Counted from the first letter of the stretch, positions 1-9,058 are shown. The stretch is 64,000 nucleotides of DNA from Halomonas sp. MCCC 1A13316 (GCF_014931605.1 NZ_CP053382.1:3100001-3164000), one strand, 5' to 3'. Translations and numbers: made by a program. Notes: generated by a model from the letters alone, not told the origin.

Positions 1-1059
1 TCCTGCGCCGGCCAGTGCCCGGTGAAGGTCAACGTGCCGGATTCACGCTCGCAGTTCCTCGAGGCCTACCACGGCCGCTACCTGCGCCCATTGCGCGACT
101 ACCTGGTCGGTGGCATGGAGTTCTTCGTACCCTACCTCGCCTATGCCGCACCGCTTTATAACGCTGCACTGGGTCAGCGCTGGGTGGATCGGCTGATGTC
201 GGGTCCTATCGGCCTGGTCGACAGCCCGAACCTCTCCCGTGCGCGGCTGGCCAAGCAGATGCATGCCTGGGGTGTGGCCGAGGCGACACCAGTCTCGCTG
301 GGTCTGCTCAGCGAGGCGCAGAAGGCCAGAAGCGTAGTCATCGTGCAGGATGCCTTTACCAGCCACTTCGAGGCCGAACGGGTGATGGATATCGTCGAAC
401 TGCTGTCACGCCTCGACGTGAAGGTATTCGTCGCACCCTACTCGGCGAATGGCAAGCCGCTGCACATACAGGGCTTCCTCGGAGCCTTCGAGCGTACCGC
501 GGAGAAACAGGCGCGCCGCCTGCGTGCCCTGGCCGAGTTCGGCGTGCCACTGGTAGGCATCGACCCGGCCATGACCCTGACCTACCGTCAAGAATACGTA
601 AAGGCGCTGGGGCCCGATGCCGTACCCGAGGTGCTGCTGCTGCAGGAGTGGCTGGTGGCCCTGGGCCAACGCCTGGTACCACCAGCCCTGGCCCATGTTC
701 TCGGCGGGCTGGGTGATCCCGGCTTTCGGCTGCTCTCGCACTGCACCGAGAAGAGCAATGCTCCCGGCAGCCCCAAGGCCTGGCAGCAAGTCTTTGCCGC
801 CTTCGGCTTCGAGCTGGAACACGTCGCCACGGGCTGTTGCGGCATGTCCGGCACCTACGGTCACGAGGCGCGCAACGTCGGGACCTCCAAGACCATCTAT
901 GCGCAGTCATGGCAGCCGCTGGTCGAGAACGAGGCCAACCACGGCCGGTTAGTGGCCACCGGTTACTCCTGTCGCAGCCAGGCCAAGCGGCTTTCCGGCC
1001 AGGATCTTCCGCACCCGCTGCAGGGGCTGTTGTCCCACCTGCGTCAGTTGAGTTGGTGA
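1..1059 (+). CDS. ydiJ: FAD-linked oxidase / Fe-S oxidoreductase, C-terminal part (YdiJ-like), 5' truncated by window edge
   Basis: The reading frame is open from base 1, so this is the 3' part (352 residues visible) of a longer gene; full YdiJ-type proteins are about 1000 residues. The first residues, SCAGQCPVKVNVP, look like the end of a CxxCxxxCP iron-sulfur ligand motif. The C-terminal part has the two cysteine-rich CCG-type segments of heterodisulfide reductase and glycolate oxidase subunits: HCTEKSN, then TGCCGMSGTYGHE, and a late TGYSCRSQ. The family joins an FAD_binding_4/D-lactate-dehydrogenase-like half to these Fe-S modules and oxidises 2-hydroxy acids; E. coli YdiJ has been linked to D-2-hydroxyglutarate oxidation. 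The substrate here is inferred only. It converges on the trpC operon and shares a terminator region with it. Confidence 0.85.
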   Translation, partial: SCAGQCPVKVNVPDSRSQFLEAYHGRYLRPLRDYLVGGMEFFVPYLAYAAPLYNAALGQRWVDRLMSGPIGLVDSPNLSRARLAKQMHAWGVAEATPVSLGLLSEAQKARSVVIVQDAFTSHFEAERVMDIVELLSRLDVKVFVAPYSANGKPLHIQGFLGAFERTAEKQARRLRALAEFGVPLVGIDPAMTLTYRQEYVKALGPDAVPEVLLLQEWLVALGQRLVPPALAHVLGGLGDPGFRLLSHCTEKSNAPGSPKAWQQVFAAFGFELEHVATGCCGMSGTYGHEARNVGTSKTIYAQSWQPLVENEANHGRLVATGYSCRSQAKRLSGQDLPHPLQGLLSHLRQLSW

Positions 1060-1086
1060 TCTGCTCACCGTAGGTGCTTATGCTTC

Positions 1087-1123
1087 AAAAAAACGCCGCA
1101 GGCAACGTGGCTGCCTGCGGCGT
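1087..1123 (-). terminator. Intrinsic terminator of the trpGDC unit
   Basis: A perfect 12-bp stem (1093-1104 with 1112-1123, 7-nt loop) is followed on the minus strand by a run of seven T (the A-run 1087-1093 on the plus strand). It lies 15 nt past the trpC stop. Its U-tract serves the minus strand, but the hairpin may also stop readthrough from the plus-strand ydiJ-like gene. Confidence 0.85.
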
Positions 1124-1137
1124 GAACGACCAATCGA

Positions 1138-1944
1138 TCAGTAGAACAGACGCCGCAGCGCCTCGCCCGGCTGCTCCTCGCGCATGAAGACCTCACCGAC
1201 AAGGAAGCCATGTATGTCATGCTCACGCATGCGCAACACGTCGCTGCGGGTATGAATGCCGGACTCGGTTACCACGGTTACCCCGGCGGGAATGCGTGGC
1301 AGCAGCTCCAGCGTAGTTTCAAGGCGAGTCTCGAAGGTATGCAGGTTACGGTTGTTGATACCCACTAGGCCGATACCCAACTTGAGTGCACGTTCGAGCT
1401 CCAGCGCATCATGCACCTCGACCAGTACATCCATTCCCAGCGCCAGCGCCTGCTGATGGAGATCGGCCATGCGCGCATCGTCCAGTGCGGCAACGATCAA
1501 CAGGATACAGTCGGCGCCAATGGCGCGCGCCTCACTGACCTGATAGCCATGGACGAGGAAATCCTTGCGAATGACGGGAAGCTCGCAGGCTTCGCGTGCG
1601 GCGATCAGAAAATCCTCACGGCCCTGGAAGAAGTCGGCATCGGTCAACACCGACAGGCAGGCGGCACCGCCATCGGCATAGCTGACGGCAATCTCGGCGG
1701 GACGAAAATCCTCGCGGATCACGCCTCGGGAGGGCGAAGCCTTCTTGATCTCGGCGATCACGGCCGGGTCGCCCTCCGCGATGCGCCGATCCAGAGCGGC
1801 GACGAAGCCACGCGGTGCAGATTGCTGCTCGGCCAACTTCAGCAGATCACTCTCCGGCACGGCGCGGCTGCGCTCGGCGACTTCCTCGTCCTTCCGGGCC
1901 AGGATCCGGGTAAGAATGGTGGGGGCGTCCTGAGTGGGGCTCAT
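1138..1944 (-). CDS. trpC: Indole-3-glycerol phosphate synthase
   Basis: This 268-residue single-domain TIM barrel closes the indole ring in tryptophan synthesis, converting CdRP to indole-3-glycerol phosphate. Visible family motifs are [11 protein letters not shown] (catalytic Lys and phosphate-loop region), VRKDF-like [18 protein letters not shown] and VTESGIH. The length is normal for the monofunctional enzyme; there is no fused TrpF domain, unlike the enterobacterial TrpC-TrpF fusion. It is the last gene of a minus-strand trpG-trpD-trpC unit, 42 nt after trpD, and is followed by a strong terminator. The cytoplasmic location and role are well established for the family. Confidence 0.97.
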   Translation of the reverse strand: MSPTQDAPTILTRILARKDEEVAERSRAVPESDLLKLAEQQSAPRGFVAALDRRIAEGDPAVIAEIKKASPSRGVIREDFRPAEIAVSYADGGAACLSVLTDADFFQGREDFLIAAREACELPVIRKDFLVHGYQVSEARAIGADCILLIVAALDDARMADLHQQALALGMDVLVEVHDALELERALKLGIGLVGINNRNLHTFETRLETTLELLPRIPAGVTVVTESGIHTRSDVLRMREHDIHGFLVGEVFMREEQPGEALRRLFY

Positions 1945-1986
1945 GGTGTTAGATCTCGATACGGGCGGCAGTGCCGCGAATGGGCG

Positions 1987-3006
1987 TCAGGAAACCAGTA
2001 CGCGGGTGAAATCGGCCAGTTCCTTCATCTTTTCCAGCGGCAGCTTGGAAGCCTGGGCATCCTGGGCCATCAGAACACCCTCCTTCAGCGTATCGGCGAT
2101 GCCGGAGCAGTAGAGTGCCGCTCCGGCGTTGAGCGAGACGATGTCTGCCGCCGGCCCGTCGCCGACCAATGCCTCTCGCACCAGGCGCAGGCTATCCTCG
2201 GCGCTGACGACCTTCAGCGGCGCCAGCTCCTGGCGCTCGATGCCGAACTCTTCGGGCGTAATGGTGTAATGATGGATTTCGCCCTCCACGAGCTCGGCGA
2301 CCCGAGTAGGAGCCGCCAAGGAAATCTCGTCCAGCCCGTCTTCGGCATGAACCACCATGACGTGGCGACTGCCCAAATTCTTCAACACCTCGGCCATCAG
2401 CGGCACCAGCTCGGCGGAATAGACCCCCAGCACCTGGTTCGGCGCGCCGGCGGGATTGGTCAACGGACCGAGAATATTGAACAGGGTGCGCACCCCCATC
2501 TCACGGCGTGGCCCGATGGCGTAACGCATGGCGGGATGGTGATTGGGCGCAAACATGAATCCGACCCCCACCTGCTCGATGCAGCGCGCCACCTGTTCCG
2601 GCTTGAGGTCCAGGTGGATACCCGCCATGTCAAACAGATCGGCACTGCCGGAAGAGGACGAGACGCTGCGATTGCCGTGCTTCGCCACGTGGGCGCCAGC
2701 CGCCGCAGCCACGAAGCTGGAAGCGGTCGAGACATTGAACAGATTAGCGCCGTCGCCACCGGTCCCGACGATGTCTACCACGTTGTCGGCCACCGCATGC
2801 ACCCGCTTCATCAGTTCGCGCATTACCTGGGCCGCGGCCCCTATCTCCTCGGCGGTTTCCCCCTTCATGGCCAGTCCAACCAGCAGGCCGCCGATCTGGG
2901 CATCGCTGGCCTCGCCGGTCATGATCTGTTGCATCACCGAGTGGGTGGCGTCGAAACTCAGGCTCTCATGGCGCATCACCGCGGCGATGGCGTCTCGCAT
3001 CTGCAT
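1987..3006 (-). CDS. trpD: Anthranilate phosphoribosyltransferase
   Basis: This 339-residue enzyme transfers phosphoribose from PRPP to anthranilate, the second committed step of tryptophan synthesis. The PRPP-binding GTGGDG loop is at residues 81-86, followed by the NVSTASS segment and the KHGNRSVSS motif at 109-117. The length is typical of the monofunctional enzyme; there is no fused glutaminase. It lies 26 nt downstream of trpG and 42 nt upstream of trpC, so the three genes are probably cotranscribed. The start MQMRD is preceded on the minus strand by an AAGAGGAGTT-like purine-rich site. Confidence 0.97.
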   Translation of the reverse strand: MQMRDAIAAVMRHESLSFDATHSVMQQIMTGEASDAQIGGLLVGLAMKGETAEEIGAAAQVMRELMKRVHAVADNVVDIVGTGGDGANLFNVSTASSFVAAAAGAHVAKHGNRSVSSSSGSADLFDMAGIHLDLKPEQVARCIEQVGVGFMFAPNHHPAMRYAIGPRREMGVRTLFNILGPLTNPAGAPNQVLGVYSAELVPLMAEVLKNLGSRHVMVVHAEDGLDEISLAAPTRVAELVEGEIHHYTITPEEFGIERQELAPLKVVSAEDSLRLVREALVGDGPAADIVSLNAGAALYCSGIADTLKEGVLMAQDAQASKLPLEKMKELADFTRVLVS

Positions 3007-3032
3007 GGGCAGGAACTCCTCTTTCGTGCGGG

Positions 3033-3617
3033 TCAGCGACGCTTCAGAAAATTGGCCAGCAGCTCGTGGCCCTGACGGGTCAGGATCGACTCCGGATGGA
3101 ACTGCACACCCTCGATATCCAGTTCGCGATGGCGTAGCCCCATGATCAGGCCAGGGGTGACATCGTCATCATCGGTCCAGGCCGTGACCTCGAGACAGTC
3201 GGGCAGCGTCCCGGCTTCCACCACCAAGGAGTGATAGCGGGTGACCTCGAGCGGGTCCTCGAGCCCGGCGAACACGCCCTGACCATTATGGCGTATCCGC
3301 GAGGTCTTGCCGTGCATCACCTGGGGCGCGCGTACCACGTTGCCGCCATAGACTTGGCCAAGCGCCTGGTGCCCCAGGCAGATGCCGAGAATCGGCAGGT
3401 GGCCGGCGAAATACTCGATGGCAGCAAGGGAGATGCCAGACTCATTGGGCGTGCAGGGCCCCGGCGAAATCACTAGATGGCTAGGCGCCAGCGCCTCGAT
3501 CTGCTCCAGCGTAATGGCATCGTTGCGATGGGTGACCACCTCGGCCCCCAGCTCACCCAGATACTGCACGACGTTGAAGGTGAAGCTGTCATAGTTGTCG
3601 ATCATCAGCACGGACAT
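3033..3617 (-). CDS. trpG: Anthranilate synthase component II, glutamine amidotransferase
   Basis: This is a 194-residue class I glutamine amidotransferase. It releases ammonia from glutamine for anthranilate synthase (TrpE) and often also for aminodeoxychorismate synthase (PabB). The triad is visible: Cys80 in GICLGHQ, and His174 with Glu176 in VQFHPES. The oxyanion segment [11 protein letters not shown] is at 51-61. It is first in the trpGDC unit; its partner trpE sits about 1.4 kb upstream on the same strand, separated by a plus-strand gene and a small ORF. That split is common in pseudomonads and halomonads. It could serve both TrpE and PabB (PabA/TrpG amphibolic type); the sequence alone does not decide. 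Confidence 0.95.
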   Translation of the reverse strand: MSVLMIDNYDSFTFNVVQYLGELGAEVVTHRNDAITLEQIEALAPSHLVISPGPCTPNESGISLAAIEYFAGHLPILGICLGHQALGQVYGGNVVRAPQVMHGKTSRIRHNGQGVFAGLEDPLEVTRYHSLVVEAGTLPDCLEVTAWTDDDDVTPGLIMGLRHRELDIEGVQFHPESILTRQGHELLANFLKRR

Positions 3618-3631
3618 GGCGATTAGGTCCT

Positions 3632-3651
3632 GTTAAAGCGAATCTTTTAAC
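3632..3651 (-). promoter_or_regulatory. Inverted repeat upstream of trpG
   Basis: GTTAAA and TTTAAC arms (3632-3637, 3646-3651) with an 8-nt spacer lie 15 nt before the trpG start codon, in its leader. It could be an operator or part of an AT-rich promoter. It does not match the TrpR operator that I know from enterobacteria, so the role is unknown. Confidence 0.25.
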
Positions 3652-3697
3652 TGTGTTTCGTGTTTCTCGGCCAGCCGTGCAGGTCTGCTTCGGACAC

Positions 3698-3720
3698 AAA
3701 AAAGCCGCCCCGACGGCGGC
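3698..3720 (-). terminator. Intrinsic terminator behind the small ORF 3728-3898
   Basis: On the minus strand GCCGCC-GTCGG-GGCGGC is followed directly by six T (3698-3703 read as A on the plus strand). It is 7 nt past the stop codon of the small minus-strand ORF and upstream of the trpG leader. Its presence is the main argument that a transcript ends here. Confidence 0.75.
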
Positions 3721-3727
3721 ATTTTCT

Positions 3728-3898
3728 TCAGTCGTCAGCGTGCCGCCCCTCGCTCAGGGGCGCCACCACTGGATCGTATTTGGCTTGTAGGCGTTTGCGT
3801 TCATGACGCAATAGTGCCGTCGTGGCTGCCGGGCTGTCAACGCATGATGGCGGCTTATCGCGACACTGGGGAACGCGAGAGGGGTGCTTCTTCGCCAT
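3728..3898 (-). CDS. Small basic hypothetical protein, 56 aa
   Basis: I do not recognise a family. The ORF reads MAKKHPSRVPQCR and ends GRHADD; the C-terminal half (LLRHERKRLQAKYDPVVAPL) could form one amphipathic helix. The start at 3898 is chosen because it is the last in-frame ATG that keeps a compact protein; an in-frame extension to 4042 would overlap the divergent metal-binding gene. No strong Shine-Dalgarno is visible. Support comes mainly from the good intrinsic terminator 7 nt past the stop. It lies divergent to the metal-binding protein gene, between trpE and trpG. Function unknown. Confidence 0.45.
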   Translation of the reverse strand: MAKKHPSRVPQCRDKPPSCVDSPAATTALLRHERKRLQAKYDPVVAPLSEGRHADD

Positions 3899-3966
3899 CG
3901 CTGGCAAGCGTACGTCCCAATCTCTATCATCGGAGCACGTGCGCAACCGCAAAAAGGAGATTGACG

Positions 3967-4929
3967 ATGCGCTTTTCCCGCCGTGCCTGGATCTGGCTGG
4001 CTCTACCTTTCGCTGCCATGGCCGGCGGCGTTTCAGAAGCATCAGCCAATCCCAAGGTGGTCGCGAGTTTTTCGATCCTGGGCGATCTGGTCAAGCAGGT
4101 CGGCGGTAACGATATCGAGCTGGTCGTCTTGGCTCCCGAAGGCGCCGATGTGCACCAATGGGAGCTGACGCCGGATAGCTTCATCGCACTTGAGGATGCC
4201 GATCTCGTCTTCTACAACGGCTATCAACTCGAACAGTGGATGCGCCAGGTTCATGCCACGGTGGGCAACCGGGCGCCATTGGTAGCTCTCGCCGAGGCCT
4301 CGGAACACCCAACCCAGCCGATAGTCACCGGTGAGTACACCGGCGAACCCGATCCTCACCTATGGATGGATCCGCAAGCAGTCGCAGCCTACATGCAGGT
4401 GATAGCCGATCATCTGGCCGAGCTGCACCCTCAGGCCGCCGATAGTTTTCAGGCCCGGGCCAGCGCCGCCCAGGAGAAGCTCGCCGCACTGCATGAAGAA
4501 GTCAGTGAAATGCTGGCGGGAATCCCCGAGGAGCGGCGCATCCTGATCACCACGGAGGCGGCTTTCGTCTATTTCGCCGACGCCTATGGCTTTCGCCATG
4601 ATGGCGTCTGGGGCAGCAACCTCGAGCCAGATGGCTCGCCCATGCAGGCCGAGCGTATCGTCGACCTGATCGAGGAGACCCGATCGACCGCCCTGTTCTG
4701 GGAGAGCACCCTGTCGGACCGTGACGTTCGCAGCATTGCCCCCGACACGGACATTTCGATTGTCGGCCCGCTCTATGTCGATTCGCTCAGCGAGCCAGAT
4801 GGCGACGCCGCCAACTACGTGGACATGATGCGCCATAATGCCGAGCTGATCCGCCGCGCCCTTGTTGAAGAAGAGCAAGGCGCAGAAAAACAGCACGAAG
4901 CGCAGCAGGACACCGACGAGGTCGAATGA
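3967..4929 (+). CDS. Metal ABC transporter substrate-binding protein (TroA/PsaA/MntC type), orphan
   Basis: A 320-residue periplasmic solute-binding protein of cluster A-I, with a signal peptide in residues 1-27 (RR near the start, hydrophobic core, cleavage near ASA-NP). The start 3967 is set by the AAGGAGA site 6 nt upstream; the longer in-frame extension lacks one. The four metal ligands expected for the family can be placed as His63 (ADVHQW), His131 (DPHLWMD), Glu197 (TTEAAF) and Asp272 (YVDSLS). A Glu in the third position is the pattern of Mn/Fe proteins such as PsaA and MntC; Zn-type ZnuA usually has His there. The C-terminus is acidic and Gln-rich. No ATPase or permease gene is next to it. 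Confidence 0.9.
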   Translation: MRFSRRAWIWLALPFAAMAGGVSEASANPKVVASFSILGDLVKQVGGNDIELVVLAPEGADVHQWELTPDSFIALEDADLVFYNGYQLEQWMRQVHATVGNRAPLVALAEASEHPTQPIVTGEYTGEPDPHLWMDPQAVAAYMQVIADHLAELHPQAADSFQARASAAQEKLAALHEEVSEMLAGIPEERRILITTEAAFVYFADAYGFRHDGVWGSNLEPDGSPMQAERIVDLIEETRSTALFWESTLSDRDVRSIAPDTDISIVGPLYVDSLSEPDGDAANYVDMMRHNAELIRRALVEEEQGAEKQHEAQQDTDEVE

Positions 4930-4958
4930 GCGCCAGCCATGCACCTGCCTGAACGCAA

Positions 4959-4995
4959 GCGGCCCTGCTTCCCGCTAACCGGGAAGCAAGGCCGC
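4959..4995. terminator. Hairpin between convergent metal-binding gene and trpE
   Basis: A 15-bp stem with one mismatch (4959-4973 with 4981-4995, 7-nt loop) lies between two convergent stop codons. There is no clear T-run on either side, so it may be a weak bidirectional terminator or a 3'-end stabiliser. Confidence 0.55.
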
Positions 4996-5014
4996 CGCTA
5001 CCGCTCGAGAACGC

Positions 5015-6502
5015 CTAGAGGTTGTCCAACCCTCTCTCGGCCATGGCCACAGCGCGGAAGATGGCTCGCCCCTTGTTGAGCGTCTCCTGCCACTCGAGCT
5101 CGGGCACGGAATCGGCGACCACACCGGCCCCGGCCTGCACGTGCAGCGTACCGTCCTTGATCACCGCAGTTCGAATGGCAATGGCGGTATCCATGTTGCC
5201 GTGCCAAGACAGGTAGCCCACCGCGCCGGAGTAGACGCCGCGCTTGACCGGCTCCAGCTCGTCGATGATCTCCATCGCCCGTATCTTGGGCGCCCCCGAC
5301 AGAGTGCCCGCCGGGAAGGTGGCGCGCAGCACGTCCATTGCGGAAAGACCCGGCTTCAGCCGCCCGGTGACATTCGAGACGATATGCATCACATGGGAGT
5401 AACGCTCCACGGCCATCTGATCGGTGACCTGCACCGAGCCCGTCTCGCAGATGCGTCCCACGTCATTGCGCCCCAGGTCGATCAGCATGAGGTGTTCGGC
5501 GATCTCCTTGGGGTCGGCCAGCAGATCGGCTTCGAGGGCGCGATCCTCCTCCTCGCTGTGGCCTCGCACCCGTGTGCCTGCGATCGGCCGTACCGTGACC
5601 TCGCCACTCTCGAGCCGCGTGAGAATCTCGGGTGACGAGCCCACCACGTGATGATCGCCCAGATTGAAGAAGAACATGTAGGGCGAGGGGTTGAGGCTGC
5701 GCAAAGCGCGATAGAGATCGAGCGGCGGCGCCTGGTAGGGAATCGACATGCGCTGCGAGGGCACGCACTGCATCACGTCGCCAGCCAGTACGTACTCCTT
5801 GATCCTGTCCACCGCCGCCTTGAAGCCGGCTTCGGTGAAACCCGAAGTGAAATGCCCCTCTTCCACCGCGCTGCGCCCGGTGCCGGGGCTCGCGGCTTTG
5901 ACGACGGCCGTCCGCAGGCGCTGCTCAAGCCCCTCGAGGCGCGCCATCGCCGTGGTATAGGCCCCCTCGGTGACAGGGTCGACATGGGTCCACAGCGTCA
6001 GACGACCCGACAAGTTGTCGAACACCACCAGATCGTCGCAGACCATCAGCAGGATGTCGGGAACACCCAAAGGATCGGGCTTCTCGACGCCCCGCAGGCG
6101 CGGCTCGATATAGCGGATGGTGTCATAGCCGAAGTAGCCGACCAGACCGCCATCGAAGCGCGGCTGATCGTCGAGATTGGGTACTCTGAAGCGACCATGG
6201 AACTGCTCGATCCATTCGAGAGGATCTGCCACCTCTACCCGCTCGCATCGTTCACCATGTTGGAAATGACTGACGCTGAAGCCATGCACCTCGATACGCT
6301 CGTGGCTCGGCAAACCGATGATCGAGTAGCGCCCCCATTTCTCTCCCCCCTGCACCGACTCGAGCAGGAAGGTCCAGGGTTCGTCGGCCAGCTTGAGATA
6401 GGTCGACAATGGTGTATCGAGATCGGCCAGCACCTCGCGGGTGACCGGAATACGGTTATAGCCGGCCTCGGCCAGGGCACGGAAACGTTCGGACGTCATC
6501 AT
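5015..6502 (-). CDS. trpE: Anthranilate synthase component I
   Basis: A 495-residue chorismate-utilising enzyme that forms anthranilate with ammonia from TrpG. The N-terminal part holds the feedback-site region ([18 protein letters not shown]). The C-terminal chorismate-binding domain shows [32 protein letters not shown] and [18 protein letters not shown]. The start is MMTSERF, with a GAGGA site 8-10 nt before it. It lies downstream of rpe and gph on the same strand, the rpe-gph-trpE order known from pseudomonads, but a 244-nt gap after gph allows a promoter or leader of its own. Confidence 0.97.
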   Translation of the reverse strand: MMTSERFRALAEAGYNRIPVTREVLADLDTPLSTYLKLADEPWTFLLESVQGGEKWGRYSIIGLPSHERIEVHGFSVSHFQHGERCERVEVADPLEWIEQFHGRFRVPNLDDQPRFDGGLVGYFGYDTIRYIEPRLRGVEKPDPLGVPDILLMVCDDLVVFDNLSGRLTLWTHVDPVTEGAYTTAMARLEGLEQRLRTAVVKAASPGTGRSAVEEGHFTSGFTEAGFKAAVDRIKEYVLAGDVMQCVPSQRMSIPYQAPPLDLYRALRSLNPSPYMFFFNLGDHHVVGSSPEILTRLESGEVTVRPIAGTRVRGHSEEEDRALEADLLADPKEIAEHLMLIDLGRNDVGRICETGSVQVTDQMAVERYSHVMHIVSNVTGRLKPGLSAMDVLRATFPAGTLSGAPKIRAMEIIDELEPVKRGVYSGAVGYLSWHGNMDTAIAIRTAVIKDGTLHVQAGAGVVADSVPELEWQETLNKGRAIFRAVAMAERGLDNL

Positions 6503-6571
6503 GACGATTTCCTCGAGGATAGGACAGTGTCGGATAGCGAATATCGAATCAGAGTGAAGCTCAAGTGAGCG

Positions 6572-6613
6572 TCACCATCGCCAGCCGGCAGGCTCGGCGA
6601 CGAACGGCACCAT
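6572..6613 (-). promoter_or_regulatory. Candidate trpE leader peptide ending Trp-Arg-Trp
   Basis: In the 244-nt gap upstream of trpE a minus-strand mini-ORF reads MVPFVAEPAGWRW and stops 69 nt before the trpE start. Two Trp codons just before the stop are what a transcription-attenuation leader would show. Against it, the Shine-Dalgarno is weak and I could not draw a convincing terminator with a U-run before trpE. A longer in-frame start upstream exists. This is a tentative call. Confidence 0.25.
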
Positions 6614-6746
6614 CGAAGTGGCGGCCTGGCAAAGGCTGCCACGCATTGAGGAGGGGTCATGCAGCATCATGCTGTCCATCGAAGCGTGTCCCGCGGGAGG
6701 CAAACGGAAGGATTCCGAGGTTATTGATAGGGTTCGAAAATCGACC

Positions 6747-7412
6747 CTAAACGAGTTCCGCCAGTGAATCAACCAGCGCATCCGGCCGGCTATTACGGAT
6801 CGGCTCGCCGTGGTTGTAGCCATAGGGCACCGCCAGGGTACGGAACCCGGCGGCCTGCCCGGCGGCTACGTCGTGGCGCGAATCGCCCACCATCAGGCAG
6901 GCCTCGGGCGGCTGGCCGAAATGCGCCGCTACGTGCAGCAGCGGAGCCGGGTCGGGCTTCTTCTGCGACAGGCTGTCACCGCCCAGGCAGAGCGAAAAGT
7001 GCTGGTCGATGCCGAACTGGGCAAGGATCGGCCGAATGAAGGCGAACGGCTTGTTGGTCACGAGGGTCAGCGTCAGCCCTCTGGCATAAAGCGCGTCCAG
7101 ACATTCACGCACCCCGGAGTAGAGACGAGTACGCGAGCCGGGGTCACGCCCGTAGTGTTCGAGAAAGGCATCATGGGCACGGACCAGAAGCTCCTCACCG
7201 GGCGGTCCGCTCAAAGCATAGCTCAGCGCCCGCTCCATCAACTTGAGCGAGCCGTTGCCCACCCAGTCGCGCACCCGTACTTCGCCTGCTGCTGGTAGAC
7301 CGAGTTCGCCCAGGCTGGCATCCACCGCCACCGCCAGATCGGGTACGGAATCGACCAGGGTGCCATCCAGGTCGAAGCTGACCAGGCGTATGTCGTTCAG
7401 GATAGGGTGCAT
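6747..7412 (-). CDS. gph: Phosphoglycolate phosphatase (HAD superfamily)
   Basis: A 221-residue HAD phosphatase that dephosphorylates 2-phosphoglycolate, a by-product of DNA repair. HAD motif I is DLDGTLVDS at residues 14-22; motif II is LVTNKP; motif IV is MVGDSRHDVAAGQAAG. The start at 7412 (MHPILND) is preferred over an upstream in-frame ATG at 7448 because a GAGGA site precedes it and family members start there. It overlaps the end of the GIY-YIG gene by 16 nt. The position between rpe and trpE is the conserved one. Confidence 0.93.
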   Translation of the reverse strand: MHPILNDIRLVSFDLDGTLVDSVPDLAVAVDASLGELGLPAAGEVRVRDWVGNGSLKLMERALSYALSGPPGEELLVRAHDAFLEHYGRDPGSRTRLYSGVRECLDALYARGLTLTLVTNKPFAFIRPILAQFGIDQHFSLCLGGDSLSQKKPDPAPLLHVAAHFGQPPEACLMVGDSRHDVAAGQAAGFRTLAVPYGYNHGEPIRNSRPDALVDSLAELV

Positions 7413-7690
7413 GATGTTTCCTCGAGGCCCTGACGGCTCTGGTACCAACTCCGCTTGTGCGCGGCTGGAAGACGCTTGATCTCGGCCTCTAGCCGCAGCG
7501 CATCGCCGTGGCTGCCCACCGGCTCCTGATGCACCAGCGCGAGTGGCCCGCGCCCCCGCAGCGCCTTGGCGCCCCGCCCCGACTCATGCTGCGCCACGCG
7601 CCTGGCCACGTCGGTGGTGATACCGGTATAGAGCGCCCCTTGGGGCGTTTCAAGCATATACAGGTACCACAACGTCGACGGTTTGGTCAT
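7397..7690 (-). CDS. GIY-YIG domain protein (YhbQ/UPF0213-like)
   Basis: A 97-residue single-domain GIY-YIG nuclease-fold protein. The motif appears as LYTGIT near residue 20 after YLYMLE, followed by the conserved Arg of DVARRVAQHESGRGAK and by ALRLEAEIKRL, where the catalytic Glu is expected. Members of this small stand-alone family are poorly characterised; E. coli YhbQ has weak DNA-cleavage reports. It sits between rpe and gph, an insertion into an otherwise standard rpe-gph pair, and its 3' end overlaps the gph start. Confidence 0.88.
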   Translation of the reverse strand: MTKPSTLWYLYMLETPQGALYTGITTDVARRVAQHESGRGAKALRGRGPLALVHQEPVGSHGDALRLEAEIKRLPAAHKRSWYQSRQGLEETSCTLS

Positions 7691-7699
7691 TGTGCCGGC

Positions 7700-8398
7700 C
7701 TACACCAAGGCCAACTGCTCGCGAAAGGCGCGCATCACGCTATCGTAGCGGTTCGGGTCGCTGTCGCTGCCGGCCTTGAATACTGCCGAACCGGCGACGA
7801 AGGTGTCGGCCCCGGCACGCGCGATCTCGGCGATGTTTTCGACCTTCACGCCGCCGTCGATCTCGAGGCGAATGGCACGCCCCGACGCATCGATGCGACG
7901 CCGTGCTTCGCGCAGCTTGTCGAGTGTAGCGGGGATGAAAGCCTGACCACCGAAGCCGGGGTTGACGCTCATCAACAGGATCATGTCGACCTTGTCCATG
8001 ACGTAGTCGAGGTAGGAAAGAGGTGTGGCGGGGTTGAACACCAGCCCGGCCCTGCAGCCACCGTCCCGGATCAGCTGCAGCGAGCGGTCGACGTGTTCGG
8101 ACGCCTCCGGATGGAAGGTGATATAGGTTGCCCCGGCATCGATGAAATCCCCGATCAACCGGTCTACCGGCTTGACCATCAAGTGGGCATCGATGGGAGC
8201 GGTGACACCGTGCTTGCGAAGCGCCTCGCAGACCATGGGGCCGATAGTCAGATTGGGAACGTAGTGATTGTCCATGACATCGAAATGGACGATATCGGCG
8301 CCGGACGCCAGCACGTTGTCCACTTCCTCGCCCAGGCGCGCAAAGTCGGCGGAGAGAATGGAGGGGGCAATCAGAAAGTCGCGGTTCGCGTCGCTCAT
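7700..8398 (-). CDS. rpe: Ribulose-phosphate 3-epimerase
   Basis: A 232-residue TIM-barrel enzyme that interconverts ribulose 5-phosphate and xylulose 5-phosphate in the pentose phosphate pathway. Motifs include [34 protein letters not shown] with metal-binding His and Asp, [19 protein letters not shown] and EIDGGV. The start at 8398 (MSDANRDF) fits the family better than the in-frame 8434 start, which would add 12 residues that begin before the GNAT stop. It is first in the rpe, GIY-YIG, gph series. Confidence 0.95.
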   Translation of the reverse strand: MSDANRDFLIAPSILSADFARLGEEVDNVLASGADIVHFDVMDNHYVPNLTIGPMVCEALRKHGVTAPIDAHLMVKPVDRLIGDFIDAGATYITFHPEASEHVDRSLQLIRDGGCRAGLVFNPATPLSYLDYVMDKVDMILLMSVNPGFGGQAFIPATLDKLREARRRIDASGRAIRLEIDGGVKVENIAEIARAGADTFVAGSAVFKAGSDSDPNRYDSVMRAFREQLALV

Positions 8399-8430
8399 CG
8401 AAAATCTCAGCCATCGCACGAAAAGAGGCG

Positions 8431-8889
8431 TCATGTTACCAGACTGTCCTTATGACGGGGCAGTCGGCGCGTCCAGCTCATCAGGATTTCATTCTCTCCG
8501 CTGAGGGGTTCGCGCCGCTCTTCGACGACGCGAAAGCCCAGCCGGCGATAGAAGGAGACGGCGCGCACGTTGCGCGAGTAGACGCACAGGGTAATGCGCT
8601 CCCGCTGCCCCATGGCATGCGCCATCAGGTGGGTGCCATGACCGAAGCTCTGCACCTCGGGGTCGATGAACAGCGCCTCCAGATGCTCGCCGTTGAGCGC
8701 AGCAAAACCGATAGGTCGACCGGCCGCCTCGAGAATGTAGGTTTCCGCCCCGGGCAGGTAGGTGCTTGCCATAGCGTCGGCACGCTCGTGCCAGAAGCTC
8801 GCGGGTATGAAATCGTGGGCAAGCAGAGAGGCACGCAACCAGATGTCGACGAGCTGCGGTATATCCTCGGCAATGGCGGGGCGTATCAT
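8431..8889 (-). CDS. GNAT family N-acetyltransferase
   Basis: A 152-residue GNAT protein. It starts [20 protein letters not shown], has the beta-strand [20 protein letters not shown], the acetyl-CoA pyrophosphate loop SFGHGTHLM, and ends with the [13 protein letters not shown] helix found in most family members. The overall look resembles E. coli YjaB-type acetyltransferases; the substrate cannot be inferred. It is 32 nt upstream of rpe on the same strand and may be cotranscribed. A divergent promoter region to yajG follows. Confidence 0.85.
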   Translation of the reverse strand: MIRPAIAEDIPQLVDIWLRASLLAHDFIPASFWHERADAMASTYLPGAETYILEAAGRPIGFAALNGEHLEALFIDPEVQSFGHGTHLMAHAMGQRERITLCVYSRNVRAVSFYRRLGFRVVEERREPLSGENEILMSWTRRLPRHKDSLVT

Positions 8890-9058
8890 CAGGCGTCTCC
8901 CTAGCGCGAGAGGCGTAAAGCTTTAAAAACACAGTGTAACCGGTTCATTCCGTCATGGCGCTACGCTGTTGCCATCAAGCGCCTGGCGATATACTGCACC
9001 TGTGCCGTTATCTCCGGGCCATGTCCTTGGCCTCGTACGACCACTTCCGGGAGGGAGA

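Noticed and set aside
1411..3075. 554-codon plus-strand ORF antisense to trpC and trpD
   Set aside because: It is a GC-rich mirror of confirmed genes. It has no ribosome-binding site, is rich in His, Gln and Arg, and matches no family.
3814..3966. Upstream in-frame extension of the metal-binding protein gene
   Set aside because: A clear AAGGAGA site and signal peptide mark the start at 3967; the extension has no such signals.
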